From Nitrosomonas eutropha (lineage in GTDB: Bacteria > Pseudomonadota > Gammaproteobacteria > Burkholderiales > Nitrosomonadaceae), in the NCBI GenBank assembly GCA_014584635.1, contig JACTML010000160.1:1-6985 (forward strand): DNA of 6,985 bases, written 5' to 3'. Positions 1 through 6,985 of the stretch are shown here, piece by piece (the first letter of the stretch is position 1; the number at the start of each line of letters is the position of its first letter). Under the pieces are notes generated by a model that ran no database searches, was not told the origin of the DNA, and saw nothing but the letters and a program-made list of their open reading frames with translations. Made by a program: the position numbers and the translations under genes.

Positions 1-55
1 ATCATTTTGTTTCAGAAAATTTTAAATCTTGCTGCCCTTTAAACGGGTCTGGCGC
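1..55 (+). other. A/T-rich leader upstream of tRNA-Leu
   Basis: No coding region is visible. The stretch goes from A/T-rich (TTTTAAATC near 20-28, TTTAAA at 38-43) to a G/C-rich run just before the tRNA (44-55). An A/T-rich -10-like hexamer followed by a G/C-rich discriminator is usual for stable RNA promoters under stringent control. I could not find a -35 hexamer at proper spacing, so the promoter is not assigned. The tRNA could also be processed from a longer transcript that starts outside the window. Confidence 0.3.
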
Positions 56-141
<86 letters not shown>

Positions 142-152
142 AAGGATATTCA

Positions 153-170
153 TGCTTGCACCAACAAGCA
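153..170 (+). other. RNA hairpin between tRNA-Leu and tig
   Basis: A perfect 6-bp inverted repeat, TGCTTG (153-158) and CAAGCA (165-170), encloses a 6-base loop. It starts 12 bases after the tRNA CCA. The downstream sequence is T-rich (from about 177) but is separated from the stem by several bases, so this is not a canonical intrinsic terminator. It could still mark the 3' end of the tRNA transcript, or be a leader structure for tig if both are read together. The base pairing is seen directly; its role is unknown. Confidence 0.35.
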
Positions 171-218
171 CAGACATGTTATTTGTTTATTAATTTACAT
201 ATCAGCTCAGGAAAATAG

Positions 219-1535
219 ATGCAGACACAAGGGGAAGCCTCCAACTCACTGGAGCGTAATATTGAACTTTCCGTTTCACGAGAAAAGGTTGAAGCTGAAG
301 TAGGTCAACGTCTGAAACGTCTTGCTCCCAAAATCAAGGTGCAAGGATTTCGTCCAGGCAAGGTTCCGATGAAAATCGTCACTCAGCAATACGGTCATCA
401 GGTTGAACATGAAGTTCTCGGAGAGTTATTACAGCAACAGTTTGGTGAAAGTATTCGCCAGGCAAATTACCGTGTTGCAGGCATTCCAAACTTTGAATCC
501 ATAAATTCCGAAACAGATAATTCAGACTATGCATTTCGCGCAACTTTTGAAATTTATCCTGACATCGAACTCGGTGATCTGAATTCATTCACAATAAACA
601 AACCGGTTTTACAGATCGGCGATGCAGAAATTCAGAAAACGCTGGACATTTTGCGTAAACAGCGCACAAGCTACAAGCCAGCCAGTCGTCCGGCACAAAC
701 GGGAGATCGGGTCAACATCAATTACCAGGGATCTCTGGAAGGCCAGAGTTTTGCTGGTGGCCAGGCAGATGACTACAGTGTCATTCTTGGAAACGGACAT
801 CTTCTGGAGGATTTCGAGAAATCCATTCTCGGCATGAATACAGAGGAGGAAAAAACATTTGATATGACTTTTCCTGAAGACTACTCCGGAAAAGAGGTTG
901 CTGGAAAAAAAGTGACTTTTACGATCAAACTCAACAAAGTTGAAGCACCTGAGTTACCGGAAGTAGACAGTGAATTTGCCAAATCACTTGGTATTGAAGA
1001 TGGTGATGTCGAGAAAATGCAAGCGGAGATCAAAGCCAATCTTCAGCGTGAAGTTACCCAGCGTATCCGGGTAAAACTTAAAGAACAGGTGATGCAATCC
1101 CTGCTGGATAAAATTCCGGTTGAAGTTCCCCAAATTTTGATTCAGCAGGAAATAGACCGATTAATAGAAGAAGTACAAAACACACGGGCAGCACGTGGTT
1201 TCCCCAAGAGTTCAAATTTGCAAAGAGACTCTTTCCTGGAAAACGCTGAGCGACGCGTTAAACTGGGACTCATCCTGTCCAAGCTGATCGAAACCAACGA
1301 ACTGGGCGTAAAACCTGAGCAGGTTAAAGATTTCATTAACGAACATGCTCAAAGTTACGAAAACCCTGAACAGGTCGTTAAATGGCACTACGCTTCACCA
1401 GAACGACTCAAGGAAATCGAGCCACTCGTCCTGGAAGAGAATGCCGTATCATGGATATTGGATCAGGCCAGGATCGTTGATCAGAGCATCACTTTCGATG
1501 AATTAATGGGGTATTCACATGCAGCCAATATCTGA
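219..1535 (+). CDS. tig: Trigger factor, ribosome-associated chaperone and peptidyl-prolyl isomerase
   Basis: A cytosolic chaperone that docks at the ribosomal exit tunnel and shields nascent chains; its middle domain is a peptidyl-prolyl cis/trans isomerase (EC 5.2.1.8). The product is 438 residues, close to the 432 of E. coli. The N-terminal domain (about 1-115) contains the ribosome-docking signature GFRPGKVP at 43-50. The FKBP-type PPIase domain (about 155-245) begins at [15 protein letters not shown]. The rest is the helical C-terminal chaperone domain. The ATG at 219 is chosen because AGGA (209-212) lies 6 bases upstream and the N-terminus aligns with the family ([18 protein letters not shown]). 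It is the first gene of a likely tig-clpP-clpX unit, and its last 17 bases overlap clpP. No clear promoter was found in 142-218. No defects are seen. Confidence 0.97.
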   Translation: MQTQGEASNSLERNIELSVSREKVEAEVGQRLKRLAPKIKVQGFRPGKVPMKIVTQQYGHQVEHEVLGELLQQQFGESIRQANYRVAGIPNFESINSETDNSDYAFRATFEIYPDIELGDLNSFTINKPVLQIGDAEIQKTLDILRKQRTSYKPASRPAQTGDRVNINYQGSLEGQSFAGGQADDYSVILGNGHLLEDFEKSILGMNTEEEKTFDMTFPEDYSGKEVAGKKVTFTIKLNKVEAPELPEVDSEFAKSLGIEDGDVEKMQAEIKANLQREVTQRIRVKLKEQVMQSLLDKIPVEVPQILIQQEIDRLIEEVQNTRAARGFPKSSNLQRDSFLENAERRVKLGLILSKLIETNELGVKPEQVKDFINEHAQSYENPEQVVKWHYASPERLKEIEPLVLEENAVSWILDQARIVDQSITFDELMGYSHAANI

Positions 1536-2163
1536 TTTAGAAAAAAACAAACTGGATACCACCGGACTGGGCCTGATCCCAATGGTGATCGAGTCCAGCG
1601 GTCGGGGGGAACGTGCTTACGATATTTATTCGAGACTGCTCAGAGAAAGAATCATTTTTCTGGTCGGCCCGGTCACAGAAACATCTGCTAACCTGGTGAT
1701 TGCACAACTTTTGTTTCTGGAATCCGAAAACTCGGAAAAAGATATTTCCCTGTATATCAATTCTCCAGGTGGGCTGGTTACAGCAGGCTTGGCCATATAC
1801 GACACCATGCAGTTCATCAAACCGGATGTCAGTACACTCTGTATCGGCCAGGCAGCCAGCATGGGCGCTCTGTTGCTTACTGCGGGCGCCAAGGGTAAAC
1901 GTTATTGTCTGCCCAATTCACGCGTCATGATTCATCAGCCATTAGGTGGATTCCAGGGACAGGCATCAGATATAGAGATACATGCCAAGGAAATTCTGGC
2001 ACTGAAAGAACGCTTAAATGAAATTTTGGCCAAACACACCGGTCAGACGATCAAAACTATTGAGAAAGATACCGACCGTGACAATTTTCTCAGTGCAGCC
2101 GCCGCAGTAAAGTATAAATTGGTAGATGCAGTGTTAACGAGCAGAAAAGTAAAACAGGAGTAA
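1519..2163 (+). CDS. clpP: ATP-dependent Clp protease, proteolytic subunit ClpP
   Basis: A serine peptidase (family S14, EC 3.4.21.92) that forms a double heptameric ring. Its sealed chamber degrades polypeptides unfolded by ClpX or ClpA. The product is 214 residues (E. coli 207). The catalytic triad is intact by alignment: Ser114 in GQAASMGA, His139 in VMIHQPLGG, and Asp188 in DTDRDNF. The NSPGG oxyanion strand is at 81-85. The first 18 or so residues correspond to the propeptide that is autoprocessed in E. coli; the mature end would fall near GLIPMVIE. The ATG at 1519 is preceded by GGGG (1508-1511) at 7 bases. That ribosome site and the start lie inside the 3' end of tig, giving a 17-bp out-of-frame overlap and probable translational coupling. 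clpX follows after about 60 bp, in keeping with the shared ClpXP complex. Confidence 0.98.
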   Translation: MQPISDLEKNKLDTTGLGLIPMVIESSGRGERAYDIYSRLLRERIIFLVGPVTETSANLVIAQLLFLESENSEKDISLYINSPGGLVTAGLAIYDTMQFIKPDVSTLCIGQAASMGALLLTAGAKGKRYCLPNSRVMIHQPLGGFQGQASDIEIHAKEILALKERLNEILAKHTGQTIKTIEKDTDRDNFLSAAAAVKYKLVDAVLTSRKVKQE

Positions 2164-2172
2164 AATCAAAAC

Positions 2173-2191
2173 GCTCTTTTTAAACAAGAGC
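2173..2191 (+). other. RNA hairpin in the clpP-clpX gap
   Basis: A perfect 6-bp inverted repeat, GCTCTT (2173-2178) and AAGAGC (2186-2191), has a 7-base A/T-rich loop and starts 10 bases after the clpP stop codon. No T-run follows the stem, so it does not look like an intrinsic terminator and read-through into clpX is expected. It could stabilise the 3' end of the clpP message or mark a processing point that sets different ClpP and ClpX levels. The pairing is visible; the function is inference. Confidence 0.35.
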
Positions 2192-2211
2192 AATATCCGT
2201 TTGATGATCGT

Positions 2212-2217
2212 GGGGTG
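2212..2217 (+). promoter_or_regulatory. Ribosome binding site deciding the clpX start
   Basis: GGGGTG, part of a TGGGGTGA match to the anti-Shine-Dalgarno sequence, lies before two consecutive ATG codons at 2220 and 2223. The last G of the GGGG run is 4 bases from the first ATG and 7 from the second. The usual spacing favours the second. Confidence 0.6.
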
Positions 2218-2222
2218 AAATG

Positions 2223-3506
2223 ATGTCTGAAAAAACAAATGACGAGAAACTTTTGTATTGTTCTTTTTGCGGAAAAAGCCAGCGAGAAGTGAGGAAACTC
2301 ATTGCCGGCCCATCCGTATTCATTTGCGATGAGTGTATCGATCTTTGTAATGACATTATTCGCGAAGAGATTCAGGTCGATGAAACCGCCAAGCTGTCTA
2401 AAACAAGCTTGCCAACTCCGCATGAAATTTGCGAAACCCTGGATCAGTACGTCATCGGACAGGAATCTGCAAAAAAAATACTATCCGTCGCTGTCTATAA
2501 CCACTACAAGCGGCTGAGAAATCTGTCAAAAGTTAACAATAGCAGCGATGATATTGAGCTTGCCAAAAGCAACATTCTGTTAATCGGCCCGACCGGGTCC
2601 GGCAAAACCTTACTGGCGCAAACGCTGGCAAGATTGCTGGATGTGCCGTTTGTTATTGCGGATGCGACGACTCTAACGGAAGCCGGCTATGTTGGTGAGG
2701 ATGTAGAAAACATCATCCAAAAGCTGTTGCAGGCCAGCAACCACGATGTTGAAAAAGCTCAGCGTGGCATTGTATATATCGATGAGATAGATAAAATCTC
2801 GCGGAAATCGGACAACCCTTCCATCACACGGGATGTTTCAGGAGAAGGCGTACAACAGGCACTGCTCAAGCTGATCGAAGGAACAACTGCCCTGGTTCCT
2901 CCTCAAGGCGGACGCAAACATCCCAATCAGGAATTTATTCAGGTTGATACCACAAATATTCTGTTCATCTGCGGTGGCGCATTTGATGGTATCGATAAAG
3001 TCATACGCGCACGTTCTGAAAAAAGCGGCATAGGCTTCGGTGCAGATGTCTTCAATCAGAATGATCGCAAGGAACTAAACAAAATACTGGGCGATATTGA
3101 ACCGGAAGATTTAATTAAGTACGGTTTGATTCCGGAGTTTATTGGACGTCTACCGGTTGTAGCAACACTCCGTGAGTTAAATGAGGCAGCGCTGATCCAG
3201 ATTCTGGTTGAACCCAAAAATGCACTGGTTAAACAGTACAGCAAACTGTTCAGTATGGAAGGAGGGGTTGAACTGGAGTTCCGTGAACAGGCGCTGGTAG
3301 CAATTGCCAGAAAAGCGCTTGTACGTAAAACCGGGGCACGCGGATTACGCTCCATTCTCGAAGAGACGTTGCTGGATATCATGTATGACTTGCCCTCCAT
3401 CGAGAACGTCTCAAAAGTGGTGATTGAAAGCAGTTCCACAAATGATGATCTTCAACCCATCATAATTTATGCGGAAAAACCCAAACTGGCCAGAGGTTCG
3501 AAATAA
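2223..3506 (+). CDS. clpX: ATP-dependent Clp protease, ATP-binding unfoldase subunit ClpX
   Basis: A hexameric AAA+ unfoldase that recognises substrates such as ssrA-tagged proteins, unfolds them with ATP and threads them into ClpP. With the start at 2223 it is 427 residues (E. coli 424); starting at 2220 adds one Met. The N-terminal zinc-binding domain has four cysteines (C13, C16, C35, C38) that bind zinc and recruit adaptors. The AAA+ core shows Walker A GPTGSGKT (122-129), pore loop GYVG (155-158), Walker B VYIDEID (184-190), the RKH loop (231-233), arginine finger region EFIGR (ending R309) and sensor 2 GARGLR (371-376). The IGF tripeptide that docks into ClpP is present (270-272), which fits the neighbouring clpP as partner. 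No frameshift or lost motif is seen. Confidence 0.97.
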   Translation: MSEKTNDEKLLYCSFCGKSQREVRKLIAGPSVFICDECIDLCNDIIREEIQVDETAKLSKTSLPTPHEICETLDQYVIGQESAKKILSVAVYNHYKRLRNLSKVNNSSDDIELAKSNILLIGPTGSGKTLLAQTLARLLDVPFVIADATTLTEAGYVGEDVENIIQKLLQASNHDVEKAQRGIVYIDEIDKISRKSDNPSITRDVSGEGVQQALLKLIEGTTALVPPQGGRKHPNQEFIQVDTTNILFICGGAFDGIDKVIRARSEKSGIGFGADVFNQNDRKELNKILGDIEPEDLIKYGLIPEFIGRLPVVATLRELNEAALIQILVEPKNALVKQYSKLFSMEGGVELEFREQALVAIARKALVRKTGARGLRSILEETLLDIMYDLPSIENVSKVVIESSSTNDDLQPIIIYAEKPKLARGSK

Positions 3507-3538
3507 AACCCGGTTTTTATAAGAAATCATTTTTAAAA

Positions 3539-3568
3539 ACACTGCAAAAACATCTGTTTTGAAAGTGT
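3539..3568 (+). other. Imperfect hairpin in the clpX-lon gap
   Basis: ACACT (3539-3543) pairs with AGTGT (3564-3568). Inside, CAAAA (3545-3549) pairs with TTTTG (3557-3561), and one more C:G pair (3551 with 3556) closes a 4-base loop; there is a small internal loop and one bulged A. The stem is mostly A:T and no T-run follows, so termination is doubtful. It overlaps the TTTGAA element discussed as a possible -35 for lon, so the symmetry may be incidental or may belong to an operator. The pairing is seen; no function is assigned. Confidence 0.25.
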
Positions 3569-3584
3569 CACCATATCTTTGCCA

Positions 3585-3592
3585 CCCCATGT
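3585..3592 (+). promoter_or_regulatory. Sigma-32-like -10 element upstream of lon
   Basis: CCCCATGT matches the heat-shock sigma-32 -10 consensus CCCCATNT at every fixed position and sits 21 bases before the lon ATG. lon is a known sigma-32 gene in E. coli, so a heat-shock promoter is plausible here. Against it, the only -35-like element, TTTGAA at 3558-3563 (5 of 6 to CTTGAA), is 21 bases away instead of the usual 13-15. A start about 7 bases downstream would also leave a very short leader that barely contains the ribosome site. This is a partial promoter match only. Confidence 0.3.
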
Positions 3593-3613
3593 TTTCTGCA
3601 GGGCATAAATAAA

Positions 3614-6037
3614 ATGACATCGGATATTCTCGACACAAAAGAACCAAACATATTGGAATTACCTTTACTTCCGCTGCGCGATGTTGTGGTCTTTCCGCAT
3701 ATGGTTATTCCATTATTTGTCGGTCGTCCCAAATCCATCAAAGCTCTGGAAGAAGCAACAGAGGCCGGAAAAAATATTCTGCTGGTTGCACAAAAATCGG
3801 CTGCCAAAGATGATCCTTCTCCTCAGGATCTTTACAAGGTTTGCTGTGTTTCCAGCATTCTACAAATGCTGAAACTGCCTGACGGAACAGTCAAAGTACT
3901 GGTAGAAGGAAGCTATCGAGCAGAAATTGAAACTTTTAATGACTCTGAAACTTCTTTTTCCGGAAAGGCTGTTCCGGTCATCATCAATGAAATCGATACC
4001 TCAGAAATCGAAGCGTTGCGGCGCGCACTCCTTTCCCAGTTTGATCAATACGTCAAACTGAATAAAAAAATTCCATCAGAAATCCTCGCCTCCCTAACAG
4101 GAATCGATGAAGCAGGACGGCTCGCAGATACGATTGCTGCCTATCTCCCCTTAAGATTGGAGCAAAAACAGGAAATTCTGGAAATTTTCGAGGTGCAGCC
4201 ACGCCTGGAGCGTCTGCTTGGTTTACTGGAAGCCGAGCTGGATATTCTCCAGGTAGAAAAACGTATTCGCGGCAGAGTAAAACGCCAGATGGAGAAAAGT
4301 CAGCGGGATTATTATCTGAACGAACAGGTCAAGGCAATTCAAAAAGAACTGGGCGAAGGTGAAGATGGCACCGACCTTGAAGAAATCGAAAGAAAAATAA
4401 AAACAGCTTCGCTACCCAAAGAAGCCCTGATCAAGGCGGAATCCGAGCTGAAAAAACTGCGCCTGATGTCGCCTATGTCCGCTGAAGCAACTGTTGTGCG
4501 AAATTATATTGACACACTGGTTGCGTTACCCTGGAAACAGAAAACCAAAATCAGCAAGGAATTAAGGGTTGCCGAATCAATCCTGGATGAAGATCACTAC
4601 GGTTTGGAGAAAGTCAAAGAAAGAATTGTTGAATATCTTGCAGTGCAGCAACGCGTTGCCAAATCCAAAGCTCCCATTCTTTGTCTCGTTGGCCCGCCTG
4701 GAGTCGGTAAAACTTCATTGGGTCGGTCTATTGCACGTGCCACAAACCGCAAATTTGTTCGGATGTCTCTCGGAGGTATGCGGGATGAGGCTGAAATCCG
4801 TGGTCATCGTCGAACTTATATCGGTTCAATGCCCGGAAAAATCCTGCAGAGCATGACAAAAGTAGGTGTCAAGAATCCATTATTTCTCTTGGATGAAGTT
4901 GACAAAATGGGTATGGATTTTCGTGGTGATCCTTCCTCTGCCTTGCTGGAGGTACTTGATCCGGAACAGAACAATACATTCGTCGATCATTACATCGAAG
5001 TTGAATACGATTTATCGGATGTTATGTTCGTTGCAACGGCCAATACGCTGAATATTCCCCCCGCGCTTCTTGATCGGATGGAAGTTATCCGGCTTTCAGG
5101 TTATACCGAAGACGAAAAACTGAATATTGCGAAACGATACCTGCTACCCAAGCAAATGAAAGATCATGGCTTGAGCGCGAGTGAGCTGTCCGTTTCCGAA
5201 CCCGCGCTGCGCGATATTGTTCGTTACTACACCCGGGAAGCGGGAGTACGTTCAATGGAACGAGAAGTATCCAAGATCTGCAGAAAAGTCGTCAAAACCC
5301 TGCTGGTCAGCAAAAATAAAGAAAAAATCATCATCAACTCACGCAATCTTGACAAATACCTTGGCGTGCGCCGTTACGCTTATGGCATGGCCGATGAAAA
5401 AAATCAGGTCGGTCAGGTTACTGGTCTGGCCTGGACCGAAGTGGGGGGTGAATTACTGAGAATTGAAGCAGTGGTGCTGCCCGGTAAGGGGAAAACAATT
5501 ACAACCGGCAAGCTGGGTGAAGTTATGCAGGAATCCATTCAGGCTGCCCTGTCAGTTGTCCGCAGCCGCTCTATCGTTCTGGGAATATCGGATGATTTTT
5601 ATCTGAAAAACGATATTCATATCCACCTGCCTGAGGGCGCCACACCCAAGGATGGACCAAGTGCCGGTATCGGTATTTGCCTGGCAATGGTTTCCGCATT
5701 AACCGGTGTTCCGGTACGCGCATCTGTTGCGATGACTGGAGAGATTACACTCCGAGGAGAAATTCTCCCGATTGGCGGACTCAAGGAGAAACTCCTGGCA
5801 GCGCATCGCGGTGGCATAAGTACAGTGCTGATCCCGGAAGACAACATCAAGGATTTGAGCGAAATTCCCGGAAATATTAAAAGCAAACTGAATATCAAAC
5901 CGGTGAAATGGATTGATCAGGTGCTGGAGATTGCACTCGAATATACACCTGATACGATTCCGCCAACTGTCCCGGGCCAGGTTATCGCGTCCACCGCCGA
6001 AGACAGCGTTACAAGAGCTTCCTCGATCAAACACTGA
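3614..6037 (+). CDS. lon: ATP-dependent serine protease Lon (LonA type)
   Basis: A cytosolic homohexameric AAA+ protease (family S16, EC 3.4.21.53) that degrades misfolded proteins and short-lived regulators. The product is 807 residues (E. coli 784), colinear with the family. The N-terminal substrate-binding domain runs from about 15 to 215, starting ELPLLPLRDVVVFPHMVIPL, followed by a helical linker with QMEKSQRDYYLNEQ. AAA+ motifs: Walker A GPPGVGKT (360-367), pore loop TYIGSMPG (401-408), Walker B LFLLDEVD (423-430), sensor 1 N477, arginine finger R488, sensor 2 R546. The peptidase domain has the Ser-Lys dyad: S683 in DGPSAG and K726 in GGLKEKLLAAHRGG. About 20 residues at the C-terminus extend past the E. 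coli end. The ATG at 3614 has AGGG (3600-3603) 10 bases upstream, a slightly long spacing. The gap to clpX is 107 bp, so lon may be expressed both by read-through and from its own promoter. Confidence 0.98.
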   Translation: MTSDILDTKEPNILELPLLPLRDVVVFPHMVIPLFVGRPKSIKALEEATEAGKNILLVAQKSAAKDDPSPQDLYKVCCVSSILQMLKLPDGTVKVLVEGSYRAEIETFNDSETSFSGKAVPVIINEIDTSEIEALRRALLSQFDQYVKLNKKIPSEILASLTGIDEAGRLADTIAAYLPLRLEQKQEILEIFEVQPRLERLLGLLEAELDILQVEKRIRGRVKRQMEKSQRDYYLNEQVKAIQKELGEGEDGTDLEEIERKIKTASLPKEALIKAESELKKLRLMSPMSAEATVVRNYIDTLVALPWKQKTKISKELRVAESILDEDHYGLEKVKERIVEYLAVQQRVAKSKAPILCLVGPPGVGKTSLGRSIARATNRKFVRMSLGGMRDEAEIRGHRRTYIGSMPGKILQSMTKVGVKNPLFLLDEVDKMGMDFRGDPSSALLEVLDPEQNNTFVDHYIEVEYDLSDVMFVATANTLNIPPALLDRMEVIRLSGYTEDEKLNIAKRYLLPKQMKDHGLSASELSVSEPALRDIVRYYTREAGVRSMEREVSKICRKVVKTLLVSKNKEKIIINSRNLDKYLGVRRYAYGMADEKNQVGQVTGLAWTEVGGELLRIEAVVLPGKGKTITTGKLGEVMQESIQAALSVVRSRSIVLGISDDFYLKNDIHIHLPEGATPKDGPSAGIGICLAMVSALTGVPVRASVAMTGEITLRGEILPIGGLKEKLLAAHRGGISTVLIPEDNIKDLSEIPGNIKSKLNIKPVKWIDQVLEIALEYTPDTIPPTVPGQVIASTAEDSVTRASSIKH

Positions 6038-6050
6038 CCATTTGGGTCAG
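6034..6050 (+). other. Hairpin overlapping the lon stop codon
   Basis: A perfect 6-bp stem, CTGACC (6034-6039) with GGTCAG (6045-6050), has a 5-base loop. The lon TGA stop (6035-6037) lies within the left arm. The bases after the stem (CATAAGATTC) contain no U tract, so it is not a standard intrinsic terminator. A T-run at 6079-6083 is too far away to serve the stem. It may protect the 3' end of the lon message or be involved in Rho-dependent ending. The pairing is seen directly; the role is inferred. Confidence 0.35.
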
Positions 6051-6137
6051 CATAAGATTCAAACAAAGCCAATATCCCTTTTTAATACGTAGTTTTCTAT
6101 ACAGTAACATTTTCATTTACATACATTAGGAATATCG
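6051..6137 (+). other. Leader region of the aminotransferase gene
   Basis: A/T-rich non-coding stretch between lon and the next gene. A ribosome binding site TAGGA (6127-6131) lies 6 bases before the ATG at 6138. A TATACA hexamer (6098-6103) could be a -10 element, but no good -35 hexamer lies 16-18 bases upstream of it. A promoter is expected here because the genes on either side are functionally unrelated; I cannot place it firmly. Confidence 0.35.
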
Positions 6138-6985
6138 ATGACCATTGACAGCTTTCGTCCAGAAAAAAAAATAACCACATTCTACCCACCTCAACGCACT
6201 CTGCTGGGACCAGGACCATCTGATACGCATCCACGTGTTTTATCAGCCATGGCGCGTCCAACACTGGGTCATCTTGATCCGGTTTTCACGGAAATGATGG
6301 AAGAGCTGAAAAGCTTGCTGCGATATGTGTTTCAGACAAAAAACCTGTTGACCTTTCCTGTATCCGGACCTGGTTCAATCGGAATGGAAATGTGCTTTGT
6401 CAACATGGTTGCACCCGGAGATAAGGTTGTCGTTTGCCGGAATGGTGTATTCGGCGGTCGGATGATTGAAAACGTCGAGCGCTGCGGCGGAATTCCATTG
6501 ATCGTGGAAGATAAATGGGGAGCGCCGGTTGATCCTCAAAAAGTGGAAGATATGCTGAAAAAAAATCCGGATGCCAAAGTAGTCGCATTTGTTCACGCTG
6601 AAACCTCTACAGGTGTTCAATCGGATGCAAAAACCATCGGCCAGATAGCCAGAAAATACAACTGCCTGACAATCATGGACACCGTTACCTCATTAGGCGG
6701 AACACCTGTCTATATGGACGAATGGGATATAGATGCCATCTACTCAGGTAGTCAGAAATGCCTGTCCTGTCCACCTGGATTATCTCCCATCAGCTTTTCA
6801 GAAAGAGTGACTAACCTGGTTAAGAATCGCACTGTAAAAGTTCAAAGCTGGTTTATGGATATCAGCCTGCTGCTTGGTTACTGGGGTTCTACCACACGCA
6901 CTTATCATCACACTGCTCCGACCAATTCACTGTACGGATTACATGAATCACTGGTCATGATCTACGAAGAGGGAATTGGACACTC
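6138..6985 (+). CDS. Class V PLP-dependent aminotransferase, alanine/serine-glyoxylate aminotransferase-like (3' end outside the window)
   Basis: Only the first 282 codons are present; the frame is open to the window edge, whereas the family is usually near 390-400 residues. Fold type I PLP enzymes of this branch move an amino group from alanine or serine to glyoxylate, giving glycine. Family marks: LLGPGPSDTHPRV (22-34), GHLDPVF (44-50), YVFQTKN (63-69), the PLP-phosphate loop SGPGSIGME (76-84), HAETSTGV (153-160), PLP-pyridine aspartate D181 in MDTVTSLGGTP, and Schiff-base lysine K207 in YSGSQKCLSCPPGLSPISF. These blocks resemble human AGT as I recall it (YSGSQKALNAPPG). The arginine that binds the substrate carboxylate should lie in the missing part. 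The ATG at 6138 follows TAGGA at 6 bases. The exact amino donor (serine, alanine or other) cannot be decided here. A role in glycolate/glyoxylate salvage is inference. Confidence 0.9.
   Translation, partial: MTIDSFRPEKKITTFYPPQRTLLGPGPSDTHPRVLSAMARPTLGHLDPVFTEMMEELKSLLRYVFQTKNLLTFPVSGPGSIGMEMCFVNMVAPGDKVVVCRNGVFGGRMIENVERCGGIPLIVEDKWGAPVDPQKVEDMLKKNPDAKVVAFVHAETSTGVQSDAKTIGQIARKYNCLTIMDTVTSLGGTPVYMDEWDIDAIYSGSQKCLSCPPGLSPISFSERVTNLVKNRTVKVQSWFMDISLLLGYWGSTTRTYHHTAPTNSLYGLHESLVMIYEEGIGH

Noticed and set aside
142..218. Sigma-70 promoter for tig (TTGCAC near 156 with TTATTT near 179)
   Set aside because: Both hexamers match the consensus poorly and the -35 falls within the hairpin; not strong enough to report as a feature.
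3056..3439. 127-codon open frame on the minus strand inside clpX
   Set aside because: Fully antisense to a conserved, intact ClpX AAA+ core; serine-rich composition typical of a reverse-strand shadow frame.
3505..3518. AAAAC/GTTTT inverted repeat followed by T, as a clpX terminator
   Set aside because: Only one G:C pair in a 5-bp stem and a T-run of negligible length beyond the stem; too weak for an intrinsic terminator.
3589..3612. Seven-codon leader frame (MFSAGHK) ending one base before the lon ATG
   Set aside because: No Shine-Dalgarno sequence precedes its ATG, and its ATG is part of the CCCCATGT element; nothing shows translation.
5699..6034. 111-codon open frame on the minus strand inside lon
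   Set aside because: Antisense to the conserved Lon peptidase domain; no family resemblance and no independent ribosome site support.
6067..6076. Ten-base match AGCCAATATC shared with 1523-1532, as a possible regulatory repeat
   Set aside because: Matches of ten bases are expected by chance in about 7 kb, and one copy is inside coding sequence of tig and clpP.

Overview
This window looks like an ordinary chromosomal housekeeping locus for protein quality control in a Gram-negative bacterium, most likely a betaproteobacterium. The encoded trigger factor, ClpP, ClpX and Lon are full length, carry their catalytic motifs, and read closely like the proteobacterial proteins I remember. The gene order tig-clpP-clpX-lon is the proteobacterial arrangement. 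From recalled sequence style and moderate base composition I would guess a Nitrosomonas-like ammonia oxidiser, but no similarity search was possible and the genus is a weak inference.

Layout: 1-55 is A/T-rich flank with no gene. A complete tRNA-Leu (anticodon UAG, CCA encoded) lies at 56-141. A 77-bp gap with a small hairpin leads to tig (219-1535). clpP (1519-2163) overlaps the end of tig by 17 bp. A gap of about 60 bp with a hairpin precedes clpX (2223-3506, alternative start 2220). A 107-bp gap, holding an imperfect hairpin and an exact match to the sigma-32 -10 consensus, precedes lon (3614-6037). A 100-bp gap, opened by a hairpin that contains the lon stop codon, leads to the 5' part of a class V PLP aminotransferase (6138 to the window end). 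It resembles alanine/serine-glyoxylate aminotransferase and is cut by the window edge. All genes are on the plus strand. I saw no credible minus-strand gene, mobile element, CRISPR array or prophage sequence.

How they work together: trigger factor meets nascent chains at the ribosome exit tunnel. ClpX unfolds tagged or specific substrates and feeds them to the ClpP chamber. Lon degrades misfolded and regulatory proteins independently. The tight spacing of tig, clpP and clpX suggests co-transcription. lon has a larger leader and may also have its own heat-shock promoter. The aminotransferase is metabolically unrelated (glyoxylate/serine metabolism) and probably forms its own unit; hupB, which follows lon in Escherichia coli, is not next to lon here.

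I found no evidence of a previously undescribed system. The findings below are modest regulatory and context observations.
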